64,000 bases of DNA from Yinghuangia aomiensis (GTDB lineage Bacteria > Actinomycetota > Actinomycetes > Streptomycetales > Streptomycetaceae), in NCBI RefSeq assembly GCF_039542225.1, contig NZ_BAABHS010000023.1:1-64000 (forward strand). Direction: 5' to 3'. A program made the translations under genes and the position numbers. Positions 35,261 to 43,942 of the stretch are shown one piece after another. How positions within the stretch are numbered: position 1 is the stretch's first letter; each line of letters starts with the position of its first letter. The notes under the pieces were generated by a model. The model saw only the letters and a program-made list of their open reading frames with translations, was not told the DNA's origin and did not search any database.

Positions 35261-35263
35261 CTT
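35235..35263 (+). promoter_or_regulatory. Operator-overlapped promoter of the F420 oxidoreductase
   Basis: CTGACG (35235-35240) as -35 and TAACTT (35258-35263) as -10 are 17 bases apart. The -35 is the left half of the palindrome CTGACG-gat-CGTCAG (35235-35249). The -10 ends seven bases before the ATG at 35271, so the transcript is probably leaderless. The same palindrome arms recur upstream of the SDR gene at 40271-40285. Confidence 0.6.
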
Positions 35264-35270
35264 TCGCTTC

Positions 35271-36194
35271 ATGTTCCTCTCCCTTGGGCTCCCCACCCAC
35301 CTCGTCGACGCCGGGCCGGATCTGATCGGCGCCGAAGCGGTCATGACGATGGCGAAGGCCGCCGAGGCGGCCGGGTTCGACGCGGTGTTCACCACCGACC
35401 ACCCCTTCCCGGGCGACAAGTGGCTCGCGCACGGCGGGCACCACACCGTGGACCCGATGGTCACGCTGTCGTTCGCGGCGGCGGCGACCAGCACGCTGCG
35501 GCTGCACACGAACCTGTTCGTGCCCGCGTACCGGAACCCGTTCCTGTCCGCGAAGATGATCTCCTCGCTGGACGTCATGTCCGGCGGCCGCGTGATCCTC
35601 GGCGTGGGCGCGGGCTACCTGGAGCCGGAGTTCGCCGCGCTCGGCGCGGACTTCGCGAACCGCAACGACTACCTCGACGAGGCGCTGCGCGCCATGCGGG
35701 CGGCGTGGACGGGCGAGAGCGTCACCTTCCAGGGCTCCGGCTACGCCGCCGAGGGCAACACGATGCTGCCGAAGCCCGTGCAGCCGCGGATCCCGGTGTG
35801 GGTGGGCGGCAACAGCAAGCGGGCGATCCGCCGCGTCGTCGACCTGGGCGACGGCTGGCTGCCGATGCCGGCGCCCGCCAAGGCCTCGAAGAGCCTCAAG
35901 ACGCCCGGCATCGAGACGCTGGACGACCTGCGGGCCCGCCTCGACTACGCGCGCGAGTACGCCGAGTCCGTCGGCCGCACCGACCCGATCGACGTCATCT
36001 TCATGCCGCGCGGCCTGAGCATGTTCTCGGGTGCCGGCATCGACGCGGACGCCGTCGTCGAGGACCTCGCCGAGCAGGCCGCCGCCGGCGTCACCGGCGT
36101 GACCATCGCGCTGCCCGCCGCGACCCGCGCCGAGTTCCTCGAGCAGGCCGCGCTGTTCGGCGAGCGGATCGTGCCGCGCGTCACGAAGCTCTGA
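35271..36194 (+). CDS. LLM-class F420-dependent oxidoreductase
   Basis: A 307-residue luciferase-fold protein. Features are FLSLGLPTHLVDAGPDL, AAGFDAVFTTDHPFPG, HTNLFVPAYRNPFLSAKMI, DVMSGGRVILGVGAGYLEPEF and PRIPVWVGGNSKRAIRR, all typical of the TIGR03619-like group that binds F420. It likely reduces or oxidises a small molecule; the substrate is not evident. Its promoter overlaps a palindrome and gives a leaderless message. A terminator hairpin follows the gene. Confidence 0.92.
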   Translation: MFLSLGLPTHLVDAGPDLIGAEAVMTMAKAAEAAGFDAVFTTDHPFPGDKWLAHGGHHTVDPMVTLSFAAAATSTLRLHTNLFVPAYRNPFLSAKMISSLDVMSGGRVILGVGAGYLEPEFAALGADFANRNDYLDEALRAMRAAWTGESVTFQGSGYAAEGNTMLPKPVQPRIPVWVGGNSKRAIRRVVDLGDGWLPMPAPAKASKSLKTPGIETLDDLRARLDYAREYAESVGRTDPIDVIFMPRGLSMFSGAGIDADAVVEDLAEQAAAGVTGVTIALPAATRAEFLEQAALFGERIVPRVTKL

Positions 36195-36232
36195 ACCCGG
36201 CGCTCCCGCCTCACCCGCGGGAGTCCCGGCGA

Positions 36233-36263
36233 CGGCGGGCGGCACGGCCGGTGCCGCCCGCCG
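36233..36263. terminator. Terminator hairpin after the F420 oxidoreductase
   Basis: Perfect 13-base arms CGGCGGGCGGCAC (36233-36245) and its complement (36251-36263) enclose a 5-base loop, 39 bases past the stop codon. Confidence 0.7.
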
Positions 36264-36382
36264 GCAACGCTTCGCGCGTCGCCGGCGTCGCGGCGGCAGC
36301 CCGTACCCGCTGACCGGATCGGTCCGGTCGGGGACCCGATGCGGCCTGGCTGCCCGCCCGCCGCGGCGGCCAGGCTGGACGC

Positions 36383-36991
36383 ATGACCCGAGCCTTGATC
36401 GTCATCGACGTCCAGGAGTCCTTCCGCGCGATCGCCCCGCTGTGGGAGACCATCTCCAACCCCGGGATCGCCGACGAGGTGCGCCGTCTGGTGCGCATCG
36501 CCCGCGACCGCGGCGACCTGGTCGTGTGGGTGCTGCACACCGAGCCCGGCGACGGCAGCCCGTTCGACCCCGCGTCCGGCCACGTCCGGGTGCTCGACGA
36601 ACTCGACCGCGCCGACACCGAGCCGTTGATCCACAAGACCAGCCACAACGCGTTCACCAGCACCAACCTGCAGCGGCTCCTCACCCTGCGGCAGGTCCAC
36701 GACCTGGTGGTGTGCGGCATCCGCACCGAACAGTGCGTCGAGACGACCGCGCGCGTCGCGAGCGACCTCGGCTACCGCGTCACCGTGGCCATCGACGCGA
36801 CCGCCACCAACCCCATCCCGCACCGCGACCTGCCCGAGGACGTCTCCCCCGCCGACCTCCTCGCCGACCCGCGGACCCTGCGGGCCGCGGACGTCATTCA
36901 GCGCACCGAATACGCCCTCGCCGGCCGGTTCGCCGAGATCCGCACCGTCGCCGAGCTGGAGACCGAGCACACCGCGGCCGCCGTCGGCTGA
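36383..36991 (+). CDS. Isochorismatase-family cysteine hydrolase
   Basis: A 202-residue alpha/beta hydrolase. The catalytic triad is visible: Asp9 in ALIVIDVQESF, Lys85 in LIHKTSHNAF and Cys118 in VVCGIRTEQCVETTAR; the cis-peptide before the Cys is the usual arrangement. Such enzymes hydrolyse amides (nicotinamide, N-carbamoylsarcosine and others) or pyruvyl ethers; with the Cys present, amide hydrolysis is likely. A GlxA-type regulator follows 34 bases downstream on the same strand, suggesting regulation by the substrate or product. Confidence 0.92.
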   Translation: MTRALIVIDVQESFRAIAPLWETISNPGIADEVRRLVRIARDRGDLVVWVLHTEPGDGSPFDPASGHVRVLDELDRADTEPLIHKTSHNAFTSTNLQRLLTLRQVHDLVVCGIRTEQCVETTARVASDLGYRVTVAIDATATNPIPHRDLPEDVSPADLLADPRTLRAADVIQRTEYALAGRFAEIRTVAELETEHTAAAVG

Positions 36992-37025
36992 CCCCGCCCG
37001 CGGCGTGCGGCAGGATGGCCGGATC

Positions 37026-37952
37026 GTGACCACCGTCGTCTTCTTCCTGATGCCCGGCGTGCACCTGCTGGACCTCGCCGGGCCCGCACAGGTGTTCTCC
37101 ACCGCGGCCGACTTCGGACAGCCGTACGACCTCGCCTACGTCGCCGAATCGCCCACCGTGGTCAGCGGCCAAGGCCTGCCGCTGACCGCGGACACCGCAT
37201 GGCCGCCGCTGGGGCCCGACGACCTCGTCGTCGTCCCCGGCCGGCGCGCCCCCACCGTCGACGCCGTCCTCGCCGCCCCGGTCGGCGACCCGGTCCTGGC
37301 GGCGCTGCGCGGCCACCACGCCCGCGGCGGCACCGTCGCCAGCGTCTGCGCCGGAGCGGATGTCCTCGGCCGTGCCGGACTCCTCGACGGGCGCCGCTGC
37401 ACGACGCACCACGACGTCCAGGAAGACCTCGCACGCCGCTGGCCGCGCGCCACCGTCGTCCGCGACGTGCTGTTCACCTCCGACGACCGGATCGTCACCT
37501 CCGCGGGCATCGCCAGCGGCATCGACCTCGCCCTGCACCTGGTCGCCGTCCGGCACGGGCCCGCGTTCGCCGCCCGCGTGGCCCGCGACATGGTCGTCTA
37601 CGCCCGCCGCAACGGCCACGAACCCCAGACGTCCGCGATGCTGCGGCACCGCTCGCACCTGGACGACGTCGTGCACCGCGTGCAGAACCTCCTCGACGAA
37701 CGCTTCGCGGAAGCCCTGCCGCTCACCGGCCTCGCCCGCGCCGCCGGCGTCGGCGAACGCACCCTGACCAGGCTGTTCACCCGCGCCACCGGCGGCCTCA
37801 CCCCGCTCCGCTACCAGCAGGCCCTGCGCCTGGAACGCGCCGAGCACCTGATCGCGCACGGCAGCACGGTGGAGGCCGCCGCACGGGCGGTCGGGTTCGA
37901 GGACCCGCGGATGCTGCGGCGGCTGCGGGCGCGGGCCGAATCCGCCGTTTGA
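37026..37952 (+). CDS. GlxA-type AraC-family regulator (DJ-1/PfpI plus AraC HTH)
   Basis: A 308-residue regulator from the GTG at 37026 (an upstream GTG at 37005 is possible). Residues 1-185 form a DJ-1/PfpI-like domain: TVVFFLMPGVHLLDLAGPAQVF, LVVVPGRRAP, TVASVCAGADVLGRAGLLDG and VTSAGIASGIDLALHLV. The nucleophile-elbow Cys is present (SVCAGA). Residues 210-300 hold the AraC double helix-turn-helix, including LTGLARAAGVGERTLTRLF and EAAARAVGFEDPRMLRR. It probably activates the upstream cysteine hydrolase gene. It converges with the aminotransferase gene with only 3 bases between them. Confidence 0.92.
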   Translation: MTTVVFFLMPGVHLLDLAGPAQVFSTAADFGQPYDLAYVAESPTVVSGQGLPLTADTAWPPLGPDDLVVVPGRRAPTVDAVLAAPVGDPVLAALRGHHARGGTVASVCAGADVLGRAGLLDGRRCTTHHDVQEDLARRWPRATVVRDVLFTSDDRIVTSAGIASGIDLALHLVAVRHGPAFAARVARDMVVYARRNGHEPQTSAMLRHRSHLDDVVHRVQNLLDERFAEALPLTGLARAAGVGERTLTRLFTRATGGLTPLRYQQALRLERAEHLIAHGSTVEAAARAVGFEDPRMLRRLRARAESAV

Positions 37953-37955
37953 CGG

Positions 37956-39191
37956 CTACTGCCGGTAGGAGCCCAGGAACTTGCCGATGCGGGTGATCGC
38001 GTCGTCGAGGTCGTCGACATGCGGCAGCGTGACGATGCGGAAGTGGTCCGGCGTCGGCCAGTTGAAGCCCGTGCCCTGCACCACCAGGATGCGCTCCTGC
38101 AGCAGCAGGTCGAGGACGAACTTCTCATCGTCGACCAGCGGGCACACCTCCGGGTCGATGCGCGGGAAGGCGTACAGCGCGCCGCGCGGCTTCACACAGG
38201 AGACGCCGGGGATGGCCGTGAGGAGTTCGTAGGCCTTGTCGCGTTGTGCGCGCAGCCGTCCGCCGGGGAGGACGAGTTCGCGGATGCTCTGGTGGCCGCC
38301 CAGCGCCGTCGCGATGGCGTGCTGCGCGGGGACGTTCGCGCACAGCCGCATGTTGGCCAGGATGTTGAGGCCTTCGATGTAGTCGGCGGCATGCGTCTTC
38401 GGACCGGACAGCATGAGCCAGCCGGAGCGGAAGCCCGCGACGCGGTAGGCCTTGGACAGGCCGTTGAACGTCAGGCACAGCAGGTCGGGGGCCAAGGAGG
38501 CGAGGGGGATGTGCTCGGCGTCGTCGTACAGGATCTTGTCGTAGATCTCGTCGGCGAGGAGCAGCAGCTGGTGCTTGCGCGCGAGGTCGACCAGGCCTTG
38601 CAGGAGTTCGCGCGAGTAGACCGCGCCGGTCGGGTTGTTCGGGTTGATGACGACGATCGCGCGGGTGCGGTCGGTGATCTTCGCGGCGATGTCGTCGAGG
38701 TCGGGGAACCAGTCGGCGGTCTCGTCGCACAGGTAGTGCACGGGAGTACCGCCGGACAGCGACACGGAGGCCGTCCACAGCGGGTAGTCGGGGGCGGGCA
38801 CGAGGACCTCGTCGCCGTCGTCGAGCAGCGCCTGGAGGGCCATGACGATCAGCTCGGACACGCCGTTGCCGAGGTAGACGTCCTCGACGTCGACGCCGTG
38901 GATGCCGCGCTCCTGGTAGTGCTGCACGACCGCGCGGCGGGCGTGGAACAGGCCCTTCGAGTCGCAGTACCCCTGCGCGGACGGCAGGCCGAGGATGATG
39001 TCGTGGAGGATCTCGCCGGGCGCCTCGAACCCGAACGGGGCCGGGTTGCCGATGTTCAGCTTGAGGATCCGGTGGCCCTCGTCCTCCATCCGCTTGGCCT
39101 CGTCGAGGACCGGTCCGCGGATGTCGTAGCAGACCCCGGCGAGCTTCGCCGACTGTCGGATCTGACGGTACGGCAGTTCCTGCGTGCTCAC
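37956..39191 (-). CDS. AlaA-like PLP aminotransferase
   Basis: A 411-residue class I/II aminotransferase from the GTG at 39189-39191, preceded by GGGAGGAA. It has the AlaA-type features: IRGPVLDEAKRMEDEGHRILKLNIGNPAPFGFEAP, VYLGNGVSELIVMALQALLDDGDEVLVPAPDYPLWT, VVINPNNPTGAVYS, LLLADEIYDKILYDD and the PLP Lys247 in NGLSKAYRVAGFRSGW. It transfers an amino group between glutamate and pyruvate (alanine synthesis), or a related 2-oxo acid. It stands alone. Length agrees with AlaA (about 405). Confidence 0.93.
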   Translation of the reverse strand: MSTQELPYRQIRQSAKLAGVCYDIRGPVLDEAKRMEDEGHRILKLNIGNPAPFGFEAPGEILHDIILGLPSAQGYCDSKGLFHARRAVVQHYQERGIHGVDVEDVYLGNGVSELIVMALQALLDDGDEVLVPAPDYPLWTASVSLSGGTPVHYLCDETADWFPDLDDIAAKITDRTRAIVVINPNNPTGAVYSRELLQGLVDLARKHQLLLLADEIYDKILYDDAEHIPLASLAPDLLCLTFNGLSKAYRVAGFRSGWLMLSGPKTHAADYIEGLNILANMRLCANVPAQHAIATALGGHQSIRELVLPGGRLRAQRDKAYELLTAIPGVSCVKPRGALYAFPRIDPEVCPLVDDEKFVLDLLLQERILVVQGTGFNWPTPDHFRIVTLPHVDDLDDAITRIGKFLGSYRQ

Positions 39192-39341
39192 CGGTGGTTC
39201 CTCCCGAGGCGGAGCGGGTCGCGCGCGCGGCCGGACGCGCCGGGGCCGCGTGCGCGCGTACCGGGCGAGTCTTCCATGCCGGGACGTATCGCGCCTCCCC
39301 GGCACGGGTGGGTCGCGGCGGGTGCCGGGGAGCGTGGGGCG

Positions 39342-40142
39342 TCAGCGGCGGCGGAGCTGGGCGAGGAACGCGTTGGGGTCGGTGTTCTTGGCCTTGGCGG
39401 TCGCCGCGTCGCGCTCGGTGGCGTAGGTGATGAACACCTCGGTGCCGAGGCAGTCCAGCAGCGCGGCGGCGACCTGCTCGGGCGTGGCCGCGGTGGCAGG
39501 GTCGACGGGGAACGGCGGGTCGTTGCCTTCGCGTTCCGTGGAGAACTCGGTGAGGGTGGTGCCGGGTACGAACAGATGTGCGGCGACTCCGGTGCCGCCG
39601 AGTTCGAGGTGCAGCGCCTCGGTCCACAGCTCAACGGCGGCCTTCGACGCGGCGTAGGCGCCCACGCCGTAGCTGAACATGTGCACGCCCATGCTGGACA
39701 GGTTGACGATGTGGCCGTCGCCGCGTTCCAGCATCGCGGGCAGGAGCGCGGCGGTGAGGCGCACCGGCGCCTCGAAGTTGACGGCCATGACCTCGTGCAG
39801 GTCGTCGGGCGTCAGCGAGGCGGCCTTGCGGCGCTTGGGGATGCCGGCGTTGTTGACGAGGACGTCGACGGTGCCGCCGAGTTCCTCGACGGCACGAACG
39901 GCGAACGCGTCGATGTCGTCGAGCCGGGCGAGGTCGACGGTGAGCGCGACCGAGTCCGGCGTGTAAGCGCGGCACTGCTCCAGCACCGCGGCAAGGCGGT
40001 CGGCGCGGCGGGCGGCGAGGCCCACGATCGCACCTTCGCGGGCGAACGCGAGCGCCGTCGCCGCGCCGATGCCGGACGAGGCGCCGGTGACCAGGACGCG
40101 CCTGCCTTCGAACCGTCCCACGCGTTCGCGTCGTGCCGTCAT
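39342..40142 (-). CDS. Short-chain dehydrogenase/reductase
   Basis: A 266-residue classical SDR. The cofactor motif is VLVTGASSGIGAATALAF (Gly20-26), and NNAGIPKRRK, the Ser in VNLSSMGVH and YAASK give the full catalytic tetrad. It oxidises or reduces an alcohol/ketone with NAD(P). The start ATG is at 40140-40142. Its promoter lies at 40239-40267 with a palindrome CTGACG-tgc-CGTCAG just upstream, the same operator arms as at the F420 oxidoreductase promoter, so both may belong to one regulon. An NTF2-like gene lies upstream on the same strand, ending inside the operator. Confidence 0.93.
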   Translation of the reverse strand: MTARRERVGRFEGRRVLVTGASSGIGAATALAFAREGAIVGLAARRADRLAAVLEQCRAYTPDSVALTVDLARLDDIDAFAVRAVEELGGTVDVLVNNAGIPKRRKAASLTPDDLHEVMAVNFEAPVRLTAALLPAMLERGDGHIVNLSSMGVHMFSYGVGAYAASKAAVELWTEALHLELGGTGVAAHLFVPGTTLTEFSTEREGNDPPFPVDPATAATPEQVAAALLDCLGTEVFITYATERDAATAKAKNTDPNAFLAQLRRR

Positions 40143-40238
40143 CGTTATCGCCCTTTGCCGTGCGTGCCGCGGCCCGGCCGTCTTCGCATGCGTGTTCGTT
40201 CGCGCGCGTGTTCGACCGACGTGCCTCCGATCTGACGG

Positions 40239-40285
40239 ATCATGGAGGGCCGAGGCGCCGGAATCAAGAGCTGACGTGCCGTCAG
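40239..40285 (-). promoter_or_regulatory. Promoter and palindromic operator of the SDR gene
   Basis: On the minus strand -35 TTGATT (40262-40267) and -10 CATGAT (40239-40244) are 17 bases apart. The palindrome CTGACG-tgc-CGTCAG (40271-40285) lies immediately upstream, and a half-site CTGACGGATC (40232-40241) overlaps the -10. Confidence 0.55.
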
Positions 40286-40779
40286 TCCCCCGCCGCGGCG
40301 AGCGACCCGGGGGCCAGGTGATGCGGGAACGCGAACACCTCGGCACGCCCGGTCGTGCGGGCCAGGGACTGGTAGCGGCGGTGCACGAACCGCCACCGGC
40401 CGTCGGCGCGGCGGTACTGGTCGTGGTAGACGCCGAACGCGTTCGTCCAGCGGCCGCTCTCGCGATCCTGCCGCAGTTCGCAGATGTACAGACGGCCTTC
40501 GGCGGCGTCGGGGTCACCGCCGACCGAGGTCTCGACGACGGTGTTCAGGGGGACGAACTGGAAGAACTCGAAGCGCTCGATGGCACCGGAGATGAAGCCG
40601 GACACACCGTCGGGGCCGTGCAGGCGCAGGGGCTCACCTACGCCGGTGTCGACGACGACAAGGGCGTCGGGGGCGAAGATCCGGTGGAACTCGGACCAGG
40701 CACGGCGGGAGACGGTGTCGGCGTAGTCGGCTTGCAGACGGGTGACGGCGATGTAGTCGGCCGTGGAGCCGGTCGTCAT
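40282..40779 (-). CDS. NTF2-like (SnoaL-type) protein
   Basis: A 165-residue cone-shaped alpha+beta barrel protein of the SnoaL_4/NTF2-like group: ADYIAVTRLQADYADTVSRRAWSEFHRIFAPDALVVV, then IERFEFFQFVPLNTVVET and WTNAFGVYHDQYRRADGRWRFVHRRYQSL. These act as isomerases, dehydratases or small-molecule-binding proteins, often with SDR partners in secondary metabolism. The ATG at 40777-40779 has AAGGAGG upstream. It precedes the SDR gene on the same strand and may cooperate with it. Confidence 0.9.
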   Translation of the reverse strand: MTTGSTADYIAVTRLQADYADTVSRRAWSEFHRIFAPDALVVVDTGVGEPLRLHGPDGVSGFISGAIERFEFFQFVPLNTVVETSVGGDPDAAEGRLYICELRQDRESGRWTNAFGVYHDQYRRADGRWRFVHRRYQSLARTTGRAEVFAFPHHLAPGSLAAAGD

Positions 40780-40877
40780 GGGGCCTCCTTGATCGGGAGG
40801 CAACAGCAGAGCGGAGATGGCGTGGAGGATCAAGAGGAACCCCGGCGAACGGCCGACGGCGTGGCAGGATTCCGGGC

Positions 40878-41432
40878 ATGACCGCCGTCCCGCCGATTTT
40901 CCCCGCCGCGCCCGTCCGTGTGGAAGGACTGGGCCTCGTCCTCCGCCAGTGGACCGAAGACGACCTCGACGCCATGGTCGCCGTCTTCGACAACCCCCAA
41001 GCCGACCGCTTCACGCCGATCGTCTCGCCGTTCGACCGCCAAGCCGCCGCCGACCGGCTGACCCGCTCGCGCGCCGACCAAGCCGCCGGGCGGCGGATCT
41101 GCCTCGCGATCACCGAGGACGACGGCGTGCCGATGGGCGAGGTGCTGATCTTCCGCGACGAAGCCCGGGCCACCGGTGCCGAAATCGGCTATGGGATCGG
41201 CCCGCGGTTCCGGGGCCGCGGGCTCGCGTCGCGTTCGGTGCGGCTCATGATCGCGTTCGGCTACGACACCATCGGCGTCGACCGCCTCGTCCTCCGCATA
41301 GACGAACACAACGAGGCCAGCCACGCCGTCGCCCGCGCCACCGGCTTCGCCCCCGACGGCGAGAAGCCCGTGTTGGAAACCGTCAAGGGCCGCGAAAAGC
41401 GCCTCGGCACGTGGGTGCACCGGCGCAACTGA
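40878..41432 (+). CDS. GNAT-family N-acetyltransferase (RimJ-type)
   Basis: A 184-residue acetyltransferase of the RimJ/L type: LGLVLRQWTEDDLDAMVAVF at the N-terminus, ICLAITEDDGVPMGEVLIF, GAEIGYGIGPRFRGRGLASRSVRLM with the acetyl-CoA-binding R-x-x-G-x-A/G motif, and VLRIDEHNEASHAVARATGF. It acetylates an amine on a protein N-terminus or small molecule; the target is unknown. The gene converges with the PhzF-like gene with 3 bases between. Confidence 0.92.
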   Translation: MTAVPPIFPAAPVRVEGLGLVLRQWTEDDLDAMVAVFDNPQADRFTPIVSPFDRQAAADRLTRSRADQAAGRRICLAITEDDGVPMGEVLIFRDEARATGAEIGYGIGPRFRGRGLASRSVRLMIAFGYDTIGVDRLVLRIDEHNEASHAVARATGFAPDGEKPVLETVKGREKRLGTWVHRRN

Positions 41433-41435
41433 CCC

Positions 41436-42233
41436 TCACACCCCGAGCTCCCCGCTCAGCACCGACACCGCCTGCCCGATCAACGCCACCCGCTCGCCGT
41501 GCAGTTCGACGACGACGGTGCCGCCACGCGCGGACACCTGCCGCCCGACCACCCGGGTCCGGCCGACCCGCGGCGCCCAGTACGGCCCCAGCGCACAGTG
41601 CGTCGAGCCCGTCACCGGGTCTTCCGGCACGCCCACCGCGGGCCCGAACACGCGCGACACGAAGTCGATTCCGGGCTCGTCGCCGGCCGCGGTGACCGCC
41701 ACGCACCGGTACGGCAGCCGCGCGACGGCATCCAGGTCCGGCGCGAGCTTCCGCACCACGTCCGCCGACTCGGCCTCGACGAGCAGGTCCCCACCCGCCG
41801 CGGCCGCCGTCACCACACCGGCGCCGAGGATCTCCGGCAGTCCCACCGGCGCCTCGGTCTGCCGAGGCGGGATCGCCGGGAAGTCCAGACCGATCCCGTC
41901 CGGCATCCGACGCGCGGAGAGAATCCCGCTGCGCGTCGCAAAACGGGCCACCGGCCCCTCGAAGCCCTCCGACGCGAAAAGAACGTGCGCACTCGCCAAA
42001 GTCGCGTGCCCGCACAGGTCGACCTCGGTCGTCGGCGTGAACCACCGCAGATCGAAGTCCGCGTCGCCCCGCCTGCTCGGCACGAGGAACGCGGTCTCCG
42101 CATGCCGCATTTCGGCCGCCACGGACTGCATCCAGGCGGCATCGGCGGCGTGCTCGGGGTCGGGGAGGCAGACACCGGCGGGGTTGCCGGTGAAAGGACG
42201 GTCGGTGAAGGCGTCCACGACGTAAATGCGCAT
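41436..42233 (-). CDS. PhzF-family isomerase
   Basis: A 265-residue diaminopimelate-epimerase-fold protein. The first half has VDAFTDRPFTGNPAGVCLP, MRHAETAFL with the catalytic Glu46, and LRWFTPTTEVDLCGHATLASAHVLF. The second half has SRVFGPAVGVPEDPVTGSTHCALGPYW. PhzF enzymes isomerise a substrate by proton transfer in phenazine biosynthesis; relatives outside phenazine clusters have unknown substrates. No phenazine genes are near. The ATG at 42231-42233 is clear. Confidence 0.93.
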   Translation of the reverse strand: MRIYVVDAFTDRPFTGNPAGVCLPDPEHAADAAWMQSVAAEMRHAETAFLVPSRRGDADFDLRWFTPTTEVDLCGHATLASAHVLFASEGFEGPVARFATRSGILSARRMPDGIGLDFPAIPPRQTEAPVGLPEILGAGVVTAAAAGGDLLVEAESADVVRKLAPDLDAVARLPYRCVAVTAAGDEPGIDFVSRVFGPAVGVPEDPVTGSTHCALGPYWAPRVGRTRVVGRQVSARGGTVVVELHGERVALIGQAVSVLSGELGV

Positions 42234-42379
42234 GGGGGCAAGGTAGCCGCTGGGATACCCCTGAGGCAGCCGCCTTTTGCCTGCTCCGCGGAAACGTCAT
42301 GCGGCAGCGCCACCGACAACTACTCCCAACCCCCCGACGCCCCCTTCACCTCCCCACCCCCCGCTGTTACCGTCCGCCC

Positions 42380-43228
42380 GTGACCGCCTTGATCGACACC
42401 ATCGACACCCACGTCCACGTCGTCTCCCCCGACACCGCCCGGTACCCGCGCACCCAGGGCACCGGGGACGGCGCCGACTACTGGTCCGACGGCACCGCGA
42501 CCGCCGAGCACGTCCTCGGTGTCCAGCGGGCCGCGGGCGTGGACCGGTGCGTGCTCGTGCAAGGGGTCGGCGCCTACGGCTACGACTGCCGCTACGTCCT
42601 CGACGCCGCGGCCGCGCACCCCGACCGGACCCGCGCCGTGGTCGCCGTCGACCCCGCGGACCCGGCCGCGCCCGAGCACCTCACGCAGCTCCTCGCAAGC
42701 GAACACATCTGCGGTGTCCGCCTCTTCGCCGTCTCCGGCGGGCCCGGACGCCCCACCCCCGCGTGGATCGACGCACCCCACACCGCGCGCCTGTTCGACG
42801 TCGCCGCTGCGGCCGGCATCACCCTGGTCCTCACCGCGTTCGCGGCCGACCTCGGCCGGTTCGCCCCCGCGATCGTCGCCCGTCCCGGCCTCACCGTCGC
42901 CCTCGACCACGCCGGCTTCCCCGACCCGGCCGCGGGCGACGCCGGGCTCCGACCGGTCCTCGCCCTCGCCGAACTCGCGAACGTGCACCTCAAAATCAGC
43001 ACGCACCTCTTCACGTCGTACGCGCCGCACGACCCCGCCGACGTGGTCGACCGCCTCGCCGGCACCTTCGGCGACGACCGCCTCCTCTGGGGCTCCGACC
43101 ACCCCCAGACCCGCACCCCCGACTACCCCGGCATGGTCACCCTGGCGCGGCACGCCCTGCGCCGCCGCCCGGCCGCCGGCCAAGCCGCGATCCTCGGCGG
43201 CAACGCCGAGCGCTTGTGGTGGAGTTGA
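42380..43228 (+). CDS. Amidohydrolase-family (amidohydrolase_2) hydrolase
   Basis: A 282-residue TIM-barrel hydrolase from the GTG at 42380. The N-terminus IDTHVHVVSPDTARYP carries the metal-binding HxH; further conserved stretches are GVDRCVLVQGVGAYGYD, VVAVDPADP, ICGVRLFAVSGG, and at the end RLLWGSDHPQTRTPDYPG, with the metal-ligand Asp, and ILGGNAERLW. Family members are lactonases or decarboxylases of aromatic/2-pyrone acids. The substrate is unknown. The gene stands alone. Confidence 0.9.
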   Translation: MTALIDTIDTHVHVVSPDTARYPRTQGTGDGADYWSDGTATAEHVLGVQRAAGVDRCVLVQGVGAYGYDCRYVLDAAAAHPDRTRAVVAVDPADPAAPEHLTQLLASEHICGVRLFAVSGGPGRPTPAWIDAPHTARLFDVAAAAGITLVLTAFAADLGRFAPAIVARPGLTVALDHAGFPDPAAGDAGLRPVLALAELANVHLKISTHLFTSYAPHDPADVVDRLAGTFGDDRLLWGSDHPQTRTPDYPGMVTLARHALRRRPAAGQAAILGGNAERLWWS

Positions 43229-43279
43229 GCCCCGCCGACACACGGCGAAGCCAGACCGGCGGCACCACAGCTCCCGGCC

Positions 43280-43804
43280 TCACGTACAAGCCGGCACCTG
43301 CTCGGCAACCACGCCGCCCGTATCCACCTGCGCCACCGGCACATACCCCTGCTTGCCCTGCACGATGATCCGCGCCCACGTCGGGTCCGGCTTCCCGCTG
43401 GTGTACTGCGTCTGTCCCTGGACGGTGCACTCCACCATCACCCGCGTGCCGTGGTCGGCGCTCAGCACCGTGCGCCCGCGGATCTCCGGCTGCCGGTAGA
43501 CCGCCATCGCGACCCGCGACTTCACCGTGCCCTCGATCGCGCCCTGCGCCGCGATCGGGGCCTCGTCGGAGGTCGCCGACGGGCTCGCCGAGCCGGACGC
43601 CGCGGCGTTGTCCGCGTTGCCGCCGTCCGGCTTGTCCTCGCCGCCGCCCATCTTCACCACGACGACCACCACGACCAGGAAGAAGATCGCCAGCAGCACC
43701 GGGCCGAGGAGCCGCGGGCGTCGCGCGGGGGCGTCGAGCGGCGCGACCGGGTCGACCGGATCGTTCTGCACGCGGAACCGTTGGCGAAGACCGCCCAGGA
43801 CCAT
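43280..43804 (-). CDS. Membrane-anchored protein with SH3-like exported domain
   Basis: A 174-residue protein. Residues 34-51 form one membrane helix (PVLLAIFFLVVVVVVVKM). A Ser/Ala/Asp-rich linker follows to about residue 85, then an exported beta domain with GRTVLSADHGTRVMVECTVQGQTQYTSG, WARIIVQGKQGYVPVAQVDTGG, an SH3b-like pattern. Such domains bind cell-wall peptides. Function is not known. It faces the recombinase gene across a 138-base spacer. Confidence 0.7.
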   Translation of the reverse strand: MVLGGLRQRFRVQNDPVDPVAPLDAPARRPRLLGPVLLAIFFLVVVVVVVKMGGGEDKPDGGNADNAAASGSASPSATSDEAPIAAQGAIEGTVKSRVAMAVYRQPEIRGRTVLSADHGTRVMVECTVQGQTQYTSGKPDPTWARIIVQGKQGYVPVAQVDTGGVVAEQVPACT

Positions 43805-43942
43805 GGCACCCCCAAAACCGTTCGGGACGGACGGCCGACACGGCCACCCCGTCCGGACTCGTACCCGCCGACCCGGTCGGCCACGACCGGTAGCGTGGCA
43901 CCATCTTCCCGTCCCGGCGAGCGAATCCAGGAGTCCGACCGC

